The position numbers and the translations under genes were made by a program. Source: Takakia lepidozioides (Eukaryota; Streptophyta; Takakiopsida; Takakiales; Takakiaceae). Taken from it: a stretch of DNA of 64,000 nt. Every line of letters begins with the position of its first letter. Position 1 is the first letter of the stretch. The stretch is taken from assembly GCA_030704615.1 (NCBI GenBank), contig CM060732.1, positions 22,506,001 to 22,570,000 on the forward strand, in the 5' to 3' direction. The notes beneath the pieces were generated by a model. The model worked only from the letters and a program-made list of their open reading frames with translations. It had not been told where the DNA came from and searched no databases. Positions 1 to 9,249 of this stretch are shown here, piece after piece.

Positions 1-36
1 TTCTCATCCACGGGGTATAGTTTGAAATCTGCCACT

Positions 37-97
37 GAAGTCCATCCCCCGGATGGAAATTCGGCGCCGCATTTACATCGAAGGGGGGATGGACTTC
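37..97. repeat. Long hairpin with a palindromic core
   Basis: GAAGTCCATCCCCC at 37-50 pairs with its exact reverse complement at 84-97. The loop holds a degenerate copy of the GCGGCGCCGC-type palindrome that forms the arrays at 11.5-12.6 and 18.2-19.3 kb. This ties the left edge of the window to the palindrome-bearing unit on the far side of the retrotransposon. Confidence 0.6.
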
Positions 98-107
98 GTC
101 GTCTCGA

Positions 108-485
108 GTGGCTATAGGCCCACATATGTGCAGGATTCCAGGATCCGGGTCGAAACATGTAGGGCCTACACTTCTTGCCAAGACGAATGTCTCGTTCTTT
201 GCGAGGGCCGACTTCATGACGAGCCCGGTGAAGGACTACTCCCTTCCTAGTTATGCAGCTAAACTCGCAAATACAACAATTAGACGATGTGAGAATCCCA
301 GTAAAGTAGAGCAGATTATGGAGAGGGCTAGGGAGGACAGAAGGATAAGGAAACAGTTGGCAGCAGCTGAGATAGGTAGACGGGTGCGAAAGTTCATATG
401 TGATTCAGCAGAAGAGAGCGATGCAGACAGGGAGGACGACGACCCAACGGAGGTGAGATGGTCGGTTCCGCAAGGGGAAGATGGG
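108..485 (+). pseudogene. 5' part of an unknown ORF disrupted by a retrotransposon
   Basis: An open frame runs from just after a stop at position 18 to position 485; the first usual start in it is a GTG at 108. The peptide is hydrophilic: a Lys/Arg-rich helical stretch (MERAREDRRIRKQLAAAE) is followed by an acidic stretch (EESDADREDDDP). I do not recognise a family. At 486 the frame enters the retrotransposon. If 486-11329 is removed, leaving one ATGGG copy, the same frame continues for 49 codons to a stop at 11474, with similarly acidic, hydrophilic residues. I infer that the retrotransposon landed in this frame. It could be an exon of a longer gene starting outside the window, or part of the palindrome-bearing unit that resumes at 11.5 kb. 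Confidence 0.4.
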
Positions 486-570
486 TGTCGTGCGCATACA
501 TATCGCTACACAACTACATCGCTGTCCAAACCACACCACACATATATGCACAATAAAGTAGTCTAGCACA
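486..570 (-). repeat. 85-bp direct repeat, outer copy
   Basis: TGTCGTGCGCATAC...GTCTAGCACA, bounded by TG and CA like an LTR. It is repeated at 926-1010, so the pair brackets the left 352-bp LTR. It begins directly after the ATGGG at 481-485. The right end of the element has no copy. Confidence 0.8.
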
Positions 571-571
571 A

Positions 572-923
572 TGATAGAAAGACTCTTTAACACACTGTTG
601 ACACAAAACATGGAAACCAAAATCATCACTCTTTGAAATAGAAGTCGAGCCAGGGGCACCCCAAGCTATGGGGACTCCACCCCACAACAACCTACACTCC
701 CATCATAAACACACACAGCTTCTAAACGCAGGAAGGAGCTCGGTCGCGCAGGCTCAACTCGAGAGAGATGAGCCGCGCGACTGTCGCTCTCGTGAAGATA
801 AGACAGACCAGGTGTCAAACTAAACTTGACACCTGATTTAACACTTGACCTAAATCCAAGTGTTAAATACAAATAACTAGTTTTATTCTAGCTGTTTTCA
901 CACTGTGCTTATTTAACTTGACA
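572..923 (-). repeat. LTR, left copy (352 bp)
   Basis: It starts TG and ends CA and matches 10974-11325 over its full length with no difference that I can find by eye. It contains two internal hairpins (CAGGTGTCAA with TTGACACCTG, and ATTTAACACTTG with CAAGTGTTAAAT). Neither flank matches that of the other copy, so the repeat boundary is sharp at both ends. Confidence 0.85.
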
Positions 924-925
924 GC

Positions 926-1010
926 TGTCGTGCGCATACATATCGCTACACAACTACATCGCTGTCCAAACCACACCACACATATATGCACAATAAAGTA
1001 GTCTAGCACA
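926..1010 (-). repeat. 85-bp direct repeat, inner copy
   Basis: Copy of 486-570. On the minus strand it follows the G-rich tract GGGGGGCG almost directly. This placing, next to a polypurine tract, is what the start of a 3' LTR should show, so the true 3' LTR may be this unit plus the 352-bp unit. Confidence 0.75.
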
Positions 1011-1012
1011 AT

Positions 1013-1020
1013 CGCCCCCC
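1013..1020 (-). other. Probable polypurine tract of the retrotransposon
   Basis: CGCCCCCC on the plus strand, GGGGGGCG on the coding strand. It lies between the PHD-finger stop and the TG-starting 85-bp repeat, where the plus-strand primer site is expected. Confidence 0.5.
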
Positions 1021-1270
1021 TAGCTGGTGGATAGGTCCCCCTACCTCCAGATAGCTACAAGATGTAATAGCCACAGCCGTACTAAGTCCTCTATCACTGT
1101 CTTTATCGAGCTCAAACTCTATCAACCAAGAGGCCGGGTACAAGAGTAGCCCCATCGTTAGTCGCCGTCTTGCAATCTATGAACTTGAGCCAAGATCTCG
1201 TGTGTTCAAGGTCTCCTAGTAGCTGGGCCTTGCATTTCTTGTTAGCCTCCCATGGTTGTATCCACTCCCA

Positions 1271-2095
1271 CTATCCAATGCAATGTGGACATAACCAATC
1301 CCCATCCGGAACCATCTCAAGAGGTGGAGTTAAGCATCCCATATGCCAACCTCTAGAGCACCGATCACATACCAGCATGGTGGCTGCCCCTTTAGCAGAC
1401 CCACACAACATGCACCTCAAACCTGCAGATACCACTGCCAAGTTTGGGTCAATCCTGCCATCGACATTCGGAAGGTGACATGGTGCACAATTACGCACAT
1501 GGTCCTTCCAAGTGATGCCATCCCGACCCTCCAAGACCAAGACGCCTGAGGGCAAGACCTCTCGAACCCTCAAAATAACACGTCCTGCAGTCACATCCAG
1601 GGTCGTAGGAGCAGTCTGCTGCAGATAGACATAGTCACCAGGGTTGAATCTCCGAACCCCAGGACGATAGCCCCCACCACGTATGGTAGCATACCTCAAC
1701 GTATCACGGTGTTGTGCAATGGCAAGGTTCTCGAAAGCCATAGGCATGACTCTCTTGAACAACTCTGCACGCTGCTCACATGCACGTGCCCACACGTCCG
1801 GATCGTCAAGGTTAAGAACTGTAACAGCTTCTCTGCGAATGGATGTAGGCAAATCCGGCTCTCGGCCAAAGAGAAGAAAGTATGGTGAGAAGGAGGCAAG
1901 TGATGCTTGCTTGCTGAACCTGTAGCCCATGGCTAACCAGGGTAACTGAAGGTCCCAATCTCCTAGGTGTCCCTTCTGCAAGCCATACTTGCGCAAACCC
2001 CTCTTTACTGTCTGAACAACTCTCTCTGCCAAGCCATCGGCTTCAGGATGATCCCGAGAAGTGGTGCGGTGGTCTATCAAGGCCTTGTCACACAA
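1271..2095 (-). CDS. Integrase catalytic/C-terminal part with a terminal PHD finger
   Basis: 274 codons, uninterrupted. Residues 15-30 contain HPEADGLAERVVQ, which holds the third acidic residue (E) of the retroviral-type DDE integrase core. A conserved core tail follows (WLAMGYRF...LLFGREP) and then an SH3-like C-terminal region. Residues 227-274 form a complete C4HC3 zinc finger: CMLC, CDRC, WHMGC, CPHC, with the PHD hallmark LTPPLE.VP.GDWLC. In chromoviruses this position is held by a chromodomain that binds histone tails and steers integration; PHD fingers also read histone H3 tails. I infer a targeting role. The frame joins the upstream integrase ORF (2077-2562) only after a frameshift. 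Confidence 0.85.
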   Translation of the reverse strand: MCDKALIDHRTTSRDHPEADGLAERVVQTVKRGLRKYGLQKGHLGDWDLQLPWLAMGYRFSKQASLASFSPYFLLFGREPDLPTSIRREAVTVLNLDDPDVWARACEQRAELFKRVMPMAFENLAIAQHRDTLRYATIRGGGYRPGVRRFNPGDYVYLQQTAPTTLDVTAGRVILRVREVLPSGVLVLEGRDGITWKDHVRNCAPCHLPNVDGRIDPNLAVVSAGLRCMLCGSAKGAATMLVCDRCSRGWHMGCLTPPLEMVPDGDWLCPHCIG

Positions 2096-2562
2096 AGCCT
2101 GAAACTCCCCAAGAACTCTCTCCCTTGGTCCGTGAGTACCTCAGCTGGAGCACCGAATCGGCTAAGCACACAATCCAGGAATGCATACGCAGCTCCCTCA
2201 CTAGCCTTATCAGGCAATGGAACCAATTCAATCCACTTGGAGAAGTGCTCCACCATCACCAACACGTACTTGTTGTGGCGCATGGTCAGTGGCAACGGCC
2301 CTGCGAAGTCAAGACTCCACCTGTAGCCCAATCCCATGATCGGAAGAGGGTGCAATTGTGGAGTAGGGGCGTTGAATGAAGCATGCACCCTGTCACACAC
2401 CATGCACCTAGCCACAAAGTGTTGTACCTCTGTGTGCATACCACGCCACCAATATTGCCCCTGCAGTAGACTATGAGTGCGTCGCACCCCAAAATGCCCC
2501 AACTCCTCATGGGCATGTCGCACTAACCGTGCCCGATGTGTTGGGTGAGGCACAATCCTCAC
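2077..2562 (-). pseudogene. Integrase N-terminal zinc domain and first catalytic residues
   Basis: It contains the integrase zinc-binding region (H...H...ARCMVC) and the first two DDE residues in WSLDFAGPL and LTDQGREF. The third is in the next frame (1271-2095), so the integrase is split by a frameshift near 2085. Upstream it abuts the reverse transcriptase directly, with no RNase H between, which marks an internal deletion. Confidence 0.8.
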
Positions 2563-3385
2563 TCGACCATCCGCACTTGCCCGGATGTAACTTCAATCCG
2601 TGCGTCCTCAAGCGCTCAAATACCCCCTGAAGGTGTCTCTCATGCTCCTCCACCGTAGCACTAAAGATGATGATGTCATCTATGTAGCACCGAGCAAACT
2701 CCACCCCTGCTAGAATCCTGTCCATGACTCTTTGAAACTCAGCGGGAGCGTTTTTAAGCCCAAATGGTAAGAACCGCCACTGGTATAGGCAATCCTTCCC
2801 GTGCTCATTGATCCCCCAGAATGCCGTCTTTTGCTTATCCGCCTCCTTGATCGGCAACTGGTGATATCCGGATCGTAAATCCAACGTGCTAAAGACCTTG
2901 GAATGCCCAATGGCATCAAAGATCTCCTCTGGTGTTGGCATGGCATACCTATCGGACTTAGTCTGACGATTTACAGGCCGGTAATCACCGCACATACGTC
3001 TCTCCGTCCAATTGCCATAGACATCCTTCTTAGCTGGCATCACTGTGGCTGAAGCATACTCTCCACCAGAGAGCTCCACCAAACCTGCCTCCCAGAGATC
3101 TTGAGTCCTCATCTGAATCAAAGACCTCTCCATGTCACTGTATCTATAGGGTCTCCGAAAGATTGGCGTGTCAGTGGCCAACTCAATACGGATCTCTTGA
3201 CCCTTCAGTGCTCCCAAGTCCTTCAAACTGAAGGCAAAGCAATTCCTGTAAGCCCTCAGGAACCGCCGTATACGTCGTCTCTCTCCTCCGGTGACAATGG
3301 GTCCAATATCAGGCTCCCAATTGTCCTCCGTAACTGCAACCTTAAGTCCAGTGGGCTTAGAGGTAGAGGACGCGTCCCGTGGTTG
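2507..3385 (-). pseudogene. Reverse transcriptase, truncated before RNase H
   Basis: The frame holds the usual Ty3/gypsy RT blocks: RMCGDYRPVNRQT, STLDLRSGYHQLPI, FLPFGLKNAPAEFQRVMD and the catalytic CYIDDIII. The homology can be followed upstream of the first start at 3226 to the end of the methyltransferase ORF. After HPGKC, the motif that normally precedes the RT connection domain, the sequence jumps into integrase. The thumb and RNase H, usually about 1 kb, are missing. This copy could not complete reverse transcription alone. Confidence 0.85.
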
Positions 3386-6300
3386 CTATGCTGCAACCTC
3401 TTGAGCAGTACCCCCTTCCTGCTTAGTCAATGACAAGGCCTCATCCTGCCCCATCATCTCGTCATTGAGAACCTCCTCATCCCGAGAAGAATCCCCAACC
3501 TCATCCATCACAGCTGCCTTCGCTGCCAACTCCCTCTGAACCTCGAGCACCTCCCACATGTGCCATGGATGTCTACACCTCGTGGTCCTCACCGGCTCGC
3601 CCCCACTCGCTGCCTGTACCGTCTCGGTAGGCAGAGAGACCATCAAGGGAAGTGCACTCCGCACTCTACGTTGCTCAGCCATAGCCAAGCTGACAATCCA
3701 GGTCAAGCAATTGAGATCCATTGCTTGCCCCAACACCTGACGACGTGATGCCTCCGAAAGGGAAGGCACCGCCGTGGTCCCAGTGGAAAACCCCATAGCC
3801 CGCTCTCGCTCGTCGGCATTAGGCTCCACTAACTGCTGCAACTGAGCATCCCACAGGAGGCCAGGTCCACCATCCCGAAAAGCATGGGATCCTGGGAAGC
3901 TGAGCAGTGTAGGTAATGCTGCTCGTGGTTGACCCACTCTGTTGACCACTTCCAAAGGCGAACGGTCATCGTGTCTCACACGTTGAGATTGCCTTCCTGT
4001 GTCCAAAATGCCATCCACGGTGAGGTGTGCTGGCCGCTGCACCCCATCAAATGCACGCTTGAGCAGTGCGGGTGGCATCAAGTTAGTCCACCATAGTCGT
4101 GGACGATGAGCCCGTGACCCCAGTGCAGCTGCATCCAGCAATACTGCTGACCCAAGCCACGACCGGACTTGATGCACACTGGCCATCACCCTGGCCCGAG
4201 AATCACCCATCAGTGGCACATTCTCCAAGATGTATGCCGGAGATACAGCCTGATGAAGCTGCAAGTGGCGCAAAATCCGCACCATCTCCCAAAACAGACC
4301 CGTCCTCGAGTCTCGCAATCCATTGCCATGCCCGGCTGATGAATGCCCTTGGTAGGGCCAACCTGCCACTACCAGATCAATGGAGCCAACCCGCTCCAAA
4401 TCCTGCGCCCCCAGCAACGCAATGTCTGCTGGCAAGGCCTGCTGATATCCACGAACTGCAGACACCGGCAACAACTCAGGATGCTGCTGCACCATCTGAG
4501 CAACATGGCGCAGTGAGACGCGTCGTGCAGTCTCATCCCTCTCCACATACAGGTAACGTCGAACTCGTACACCTGCCTGCAGCACTGCAGCCAATCCAGT
4601 GCTGATCCCGCCAAATAAGTCCAGAAGGCATATGCCTTCATCCGGTCGCTGCCACACAAGAGGTGTGGTGTCCAATGGCGACAACTGAGGTGGCCCTGGT
4701 ACAATCACCGCACTCTCCTCCTCTCCTGACGGTACAAAAGCTTCTAACCAAGCTTGTTGCACCCGTCCATCAGCAGCGTGCTGCAAATCCTTGCTCGTAC
4801 CCCACAACGGAGTGTGAGCAACCATGGCAGGCAACTCCGCCGTACCATGCATGTCATCCTGCTCTGCTAGAGGTGGCACATCCTCTGCATGGGCATTGCC
4901 TTCCAGCAACTCTCCAGGCCAGCTGACTGCAGCTGTGAAGGCGGCTAGTGTTGGCATCTTGCCCCGCTGAGCAGCTGCAATACCCCCAAGGAATGTCACA
5001 GGGAGCTGTGCACGACGACCATCCCCTGACTGCCATCCAGGCCTGTAGGATGCTGACTCCTCCCAGAAATCCAGGGTGAAGCCCATGGGGTATAACACTG
5101 CCCCACCAACGAGGACATCGTAAGAGACCGCGTCTGTCACAATGGCCTTGGCTCGCATCACTGAGCCATCTACAGGATGATCCGGCTGCAGTCTAATAGC
5201 CAACTGATGCCGTGTCATGCCGCGAGCCTGCTCTGATCCTCCCAGAGATGTCTGTATCTGGAAAGGACAAGGCTCCATATCCGCCTCCATGAGGCCCAAA
5301 CCTGCAATAGCAGCTCTGCCCAACATCAGTGGCTGAGCTCCTGAGTCCAACAAGACCCGCAGTGGCCGGTACTGCTTGCCTGCCGGTCCACTCAAAGTGA
5401 AAATGCCTCCCTGGTTGTCTAACAAGACAACTCCAGGTGTCACCATGGCGCGCTCAAAGGCTGGCCTAGCTGGCAGCTCCGTCAATCTGGCAGCTGCAGC
5501 TTGCCAGGGCGCTGCCGTGGCAGTCTTGACCCTCAAATCCGAGGATCCCTCTGTCACTACACCTTTTACTAACTCCGCAGAAGATGAAGTGACCTCTCCA
5601 CTCTCGCAGAGTGTTGCTGCTAGTCTGAACACTGCAGCTGGTCTCACTCCCGGCGTCGCAATCATGGTCGCCGAGAACAGTGGGGCTTGACACACAGAGG
5701 TGGCTGCTCCCAATAACACACCGGCTGCACTAGCCTTGGTAGTAGGTGTCAGTGCTGCACGGGTAGCTCTTCCCAATGGCATAGTAACCTCCGCCTCGGT
5801 AACAGTCGGGCGAGAACTAGGTGCCATGGATGGCGTTGACACTGTCTCCGCCAAGGTGAATGACTGAGGCAGCCTTGCCTGACGGCTTGCCTCCCCACGT
5901 TGTGGATCCAACTCCACCTCTGCACCTCGTGGCTCAGGAACTCGTGTTGCTCCTCGAGTCACGGCTGCAGCAGACTCCACCTGCTCTAATGGTAGTGCTG
6001 CTCCGCACATGAATCCCATTCCGCCCATATCTCCTCCCTCAGGAGCAGGAGGTGGGCCATCCCGCCTGGGAGCCGGTACCGCCTGAGCTATAGCCATGGC
6101 AGCGAGCCTCTGCTCTAGCTGCTGAAGCCGATTGGCCATGCCTTGGTCAACACCCTGACCTCCGCGTCCTTGGCCATGTGGAGGTTGCCCTTGGCCTGCA
6201 CCTCGTGCCCGACCACCTCGTCCTCTTTGGGCTGGTACACCTCGCCCCCGGCCACCATTGTTCCCTTGGAACTGGCCTGGGCGCAACTCAGGATGCAAGT

Positions 6301-6502
6301 CATAACACTGGGCATCTCCATGCCCATACTTGCCACAATGCCCATACTTGCCACAATGCCCACACTGCAACTGTGCAGGCTGTGCTTGTGCCGGCCTTCT
6401 GCCACTCTCTGGGCAATCTCTCTTGACATGGGGTCCTCCACATGTCCAACATATCACCCCTGGTTGCTGTTGGCCTGCAAAAGATGCCACGGGCCTCTGC
6501 AC
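3386..6502 (-). CDS. Polyprotein segment: zinc knuckles, protease, cytosine-C5 methyltransferase
   Basis: 1038 codons without interruption. Residues 19-31 form a CCHC-like knuckle (CWTCGGPHVKRDC) and 48-66 a second, internally duplicated one. A Gly/Arg/Gln-rich linker follows. The aspartic protease active site is LLDSGA near residue 384. Residues about 620-945 carry the DNA C5-methyltransferase motifs in order: I (LLDLFGGISTGL, ~624), IV (GWPYQGHS, ~716), VI (ILENVP, ~757), VIII (RPRLWWTN, ~800), IX (ALPTLLSF...ERERAMGF, ~860-905), X (LGQAMDL, ~926). Motif IV normally reads PCQ; here the catalytic Cys is Tyr (TAC at 4352-4354), so this copy should be inactive. The spacing and GLFWEMVRILR helix look closer to DNMT3/DRM than to DNMT1, but that is a guess without alignment. 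Confidence 0.85.
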   Translation of the reverse strand: MQRPVASFAGQQQPGVICWTCGGPHVKRDCPESGRRPAQAQPAQLQCGHCGKYGHCGKYGHGDAQCYDLHPELRPGQFQGNNGGRGRGVPAQRGRGGRARGAGQGQPPHGQGRGGQGVDQGMANRLQQLEQRLAAMAIAQAVPAPRRDGPPPAPEGGDMGGMGFMCGAALPLEQVESAAAVTRGATRVPEPRGAEVELDPQRGEASRQARLPQSFTLAETVSTPSMAPSSRPTVTEAEVTMPLGRATRAALTPTTKASAAGVLLGAATSVCQAPLFSATMIATPGVRPAAVFRLAATLCESGEVTSSSAELVKGVVTEGSSDLRVKTATAAPWQAAAARLTELPARPAFERAMVTPGVVLLDNQGGIFTLSGPAGKQYRPLRVLLDSGAQPLMLGRAAIAGLGLMEADMEPCPFQIQTSLGGSEQARGMTRHQLAIRLQPDHPVDGSVMRAKAIVTDAVSYDVLVGGAVLYPMGFTLDFWEESASYRPGWQSGDGRRAQLPVTFLGGIAAAQRGKMPTLAAFTAAVSWPGELLEGNAHAEDVPPLAEQDDMHGTAELPAMVAHTPLWGTSKDLQHAADGRVQQAWLEAFVPSGEEESAVIVPGPPQLSPLDTTPLVWQRPDEGICLLDLFGGISTGLAAVLQAGVRVRRYLYVERDETARRVSLRHVAQMVQQHPELLPVSAVRGYQQALPADIALLGAQDLERVGSIDLVVAGWPYQGHSSAGHGNGLRDSRTGLFWEMVRILRHLQLHQAVSPAYILENVPLMGDSRARVMASVHQVRSWLGSAVLLDAAALGSRAHRPRLWWTNLMPPALLKRAFDGVQRPAHLTVDGILDTGRQSQRVRHDDRSPLEVVNRVGQPRAALPTLLSFPGSHAFRDGGPGLLWDAQLQQLVEPNADERERAMGFSTGTTAVPSLSEASRRQVLGQAMDLNCLTWIVSLAMAEQRRVRSALPLMVSLPTETVQAASGGEPVRTTRCRHPWHMWEVLEVQRELAAKAAVMDEVGDSSRDEEVLNDEMMGQDEALSLTKQEGGTAQEVAA

Positions 6503-6969
6503 CTGAGGTCCCCTGTAAGCTCCATGGACTTGGGCTGGGCAACCTTGCCCCCCTGACCACGCTGTTGGGCAGTCCCTTGTGCTTGTGGGCTGACAACTGT
6601 GCCCCGTACAGGCATGTCCTTACCAAATCCAATTGTAACAACTCGCTCCTCCACCATGTTGAGCTCAATCCGCTCAGCCAGCAGAAACACATCTGCTAAT
6701 GTGGGTTGGGCTGCTTGTAACAGGGTTGCATCTCGCACCCTTCTCTTGAGCTCCTTGTCCAGAATTCCATACCAAAACTGGATTGCCTGAGCTTCAGTAA
6801 CCCCTTGGGTCACACTTATCAAGCGCCTCATACGAGTGTACGCCTCTCGCAGGCTCTCACTGGGTTTGCGCTGGAAGTCTTGCAAACTTCGCAGCTTCTC
6901 TGTCCGTACACCTTGGTAGTTCCTCCGCAACTCCTGGAAGAACTCCACCACCGGGTTGAATCTAGGCAC
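6454..6969 (-). pseudogene. Gag capsid domain (retrotrans_gag), middle frame
   Basis: It contains the gag core typical of Ty3/gypsy elements: FFQELRRNYQGVRTEKL, a Ser/Leu-rich helix, then FWYGILDKELKRRVRD. It continues the frame of 6828-7610 after a shift near 7030 and passes to the knuckle/protease/DNMT frame after a second shift near 6500. Two frameshifts inside gag indicate decay, although one could be a programmed shift. Confidence 0.7.
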
Positions 6970-7610
6970 ATGTGTTGTAGCTGTGGCAGGAGGAGTAGTA
7001 GCACCTTCTGAACTGGTACCACCTGCAGAAGTACCAGCACTACTGCTCCACTACTAGTGCTGGCAGTGGGAGCTATTGGTACTGATGCAGCTACTGGTCG
7101 CGTCATGCCTCGAGTAATGGAGATGTAGTCAGGTGACCAATACATCCTCCACTCCTCAATCTCTGCTTCATGTCCTCGCCTGAACTCGTGGTAATCGTCC
7201 ATAGGCGGGCCTTCCAAATGCTGGAACAGTCCCTTCCACGCCATGAATGGGGTGAATAGATGTGGATTGCGCATCTGCTGCAAATCACACCAGCTGTCGA
7301 ACTCCTGGATAAAGTCATCCAACTCGATTGTGCCCACAGCTCCAGAGTACCTACGAGGCCCCTTGGTAGCTCCATACATCTCCTCCATGTCGTCCCACAA
7401 CAATGGCGAATGAAAGTGCACACCTGTTGATGAAGCCTCCGAGCCTGTGTCTGACTCTACAGTAATTGAGGGTGGCGGTGAAGGTGGTCTAAACCGAATA
7501 CCTCGTCTTGTGAACCCACTCTCACTGTTACTGCCTGTAGCCGTACTCCCCTCAAAACCCTTGGGTAACTCCGTAATGACACTCACAATGTGCACCTCCT
7601 CCAGGGACAC
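6828..7610 (-). pseudogene. Gag N-terminal region
   Basis: It starts at an ATG at 7610. A Ser/Pro-rich acidic head (PPSPPPSITVESDTGSE) is followed by a helical region with Trp-rich segments (DDFIQEFDSWCDLQQM, EEWRMYWSPDY). The reading becomes low-quality past about 7030, where the homologous gag reading moves to the next frame (6454-6969). It lies directly upstream of the capsid-like segment, so I take it as the gag N-terminus. Confidence 0.6.
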
Positions 7611-8122
7611 TATAAGGCTCTAGTACTAATCTAATAGTGACACGGGTGGGCACCTGTTGCAGTCTAAGGGTCATATCCCAATGGCTCAGGGCACCTGCAC
7701 CTGCATCCACCGCAAGAACTCCTATGGTTGGCTGGTCATCAACCCAGCCTCACCATAGAAGAAACACTGGTGGTCTTGCTGGTCATCACTCCAGCCTCAC
7801 CACCGACAGCATACTCTAGGATTGACCGGTGATCAAATCCGGCCTAATCCCTATGAAAGCAAGCGCCCACACAAAACCAACATGGCGCACAGTCAAGCAT
7901 GCAGGTGTTGGGGGGGATCCAAACACAAGAAATCAAAACATCAACACCCCCACACCAAAATCCAGCAGCAACGCTGATCCTGCAGAATATCCCAGCCCAA
8001 AACCCCGGACTGACTGGCCTCCACCAAGAGAGGCTTTGGCAACTACAAGTATAAGGTAATGAAAATAGTACAGAGATGGAGGGGAAGAATAGAAGCCCGA
8101 CCAAGCAAGATCTAATCCTGAT

Positions 8123-8872
8123 CTATGCTATCAACTGCCAGACTTCTCTCAAAGTGCCTCGCTCTGCATGATGGTAAGGTGTAGGAGGTATATCTATGTC
8201 CAGAAACCTGCCACTAACCTTGTCCCAAGCTACAGTAGCTCGCTCTAACCAACCCTCCTCCTCTTTCTGCCAGGTAGAGACAAAGCAATACTCCCCTATC
8301 TCCCGCTCACTGAACACTAAAGAAAACAAAGGTAGGGTCTGATAGTCTCTCAACTCGAAAGCTTTGAGACGGTTGCGGGTGTCCTCATTGCGAATGACTG
8401 CATCTCCTTCACACACAACAAACATGTCATTGCTGATGAACCCCCGCTCGTGGTTGCCCTGTGCAGAGCGTATCCGGCTGCAACCATGTCTGATTGCACA
8501 AACTTGTGTAGCTCCTGCTCCTCTGCTCCAGTACACCACGGCCTTGTGGCTGAACACCTTGGTCCCCGGGGCTGTCTTTGGCTGTGTTCCAAGCCTAGCT
8601 TCCACCCACTTTGGTATTTCACCTACAGCTGCAGAACTGCTGGCTCCAACAGAGTTCTGACTGTCCAAGGCGATATTGAGGCCCTCAATGCCAACTACAG
8701 CAGTCTGTTGTCTACTGCTAATGCCTGACTCCCAGTATGCAATCAACTCGTCCAACTGTTCTCCACTCAAATCAGTCTGAGTTCCTTGGGAAACATAGAT
8801 CCTGTCCCCTTGTGTGCACAGGCTAAGAGAAGAGACCTGCCCTTCAATTACGTCCTCATTTCCCCCAGCCAT
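8123..8872 (-). CDS. Unknown 249-residue ORF inside the retrotransposon leader
   Basis: Complete ATG-to-stop frame between the 5' LTR and gag, on the same strand as the polyprotein. It has an acidic, Ser/Gln-rich N-terminal half and a better folded-looking C-terminal half with Trp and aromatic residues (EYCFVSTWQKEEEGWLERATVAWD). There is no signal peptide or membrane segment, and I recognise no family. Plant retroelements sometimes carry an additional ORF (for example env-like or captured genes), usually downstream of pol; this one is upstream of gag. It is intact although gag and pol are broken, which argues for either recent acquisition or selection. Confidence 0.6.
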   Translation of the reverse strand: MAGGNEDVIEGQVSSLSLCTQGDRIYVSQGTQTDLSGEQLDELIAYWESGISSRQQTAVVGIEGLNIALDSQNSVGASSSAAVGEIPKWVEARLGTQPKTAPGTKVFSHKAVVYWSRGAGATQVCAIRHGCSRIRSAQGNHERGFISNDMFVVCEGDAVIRNEDTRNRLKAFELRDYQTLPLFSLVFSEREIGEYCFVSTWQKEEEGWLERATVAWDKVSGRFLDIDIPPTPYHHAERGTLREVWQLIA

Positions 8873-9249
8873 ACAAGGAGTACATCCACAGGTTTGTCTC
8901 TCATATAGGCCAGCACAGGTTCTAGAAACAAGATTGTGGATATTTTATGGCACACTCCCACTCTAAAAATTCCATAGATCTTTAGCAGAGTCCCAAAAAC
9001 AGAAACCAGGTCTAGGTAGGTAGATTTCCCCTTTCTGCAGCTATTCCCCCAAAAACTGAGTCAAACAGAGTCCATTTGACAAAGATATGACCAACCAGGC
9101 TCTTTAAACATTTAAATTAGATCAAAAAGGCTTTGTTTTTTTTTTTTTAACACCAAAACGCTTTTGTCATTATAACTGCTCCCAAGTCACCTACGAGTTC
9201 CCAACACATCCAGGTAGTTCGTCCAGGTAGGGGCGATTTCAAGAGCAGA

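Noticed and set aside
666-872. Small gene of 68 codons, duplicated at 11068-11274
   Set aside because: It is part of the 352-bp LTR; identity of the two copies reflects LTR identity, not coding.
3386-6502. Independent host methyltransferase gene in which the retrotransposon inserted
   Set aside because: The methyltransferase is in one unbroken frame with gag knuckles and protease and lies between protease and RT, so it belongs to the element.
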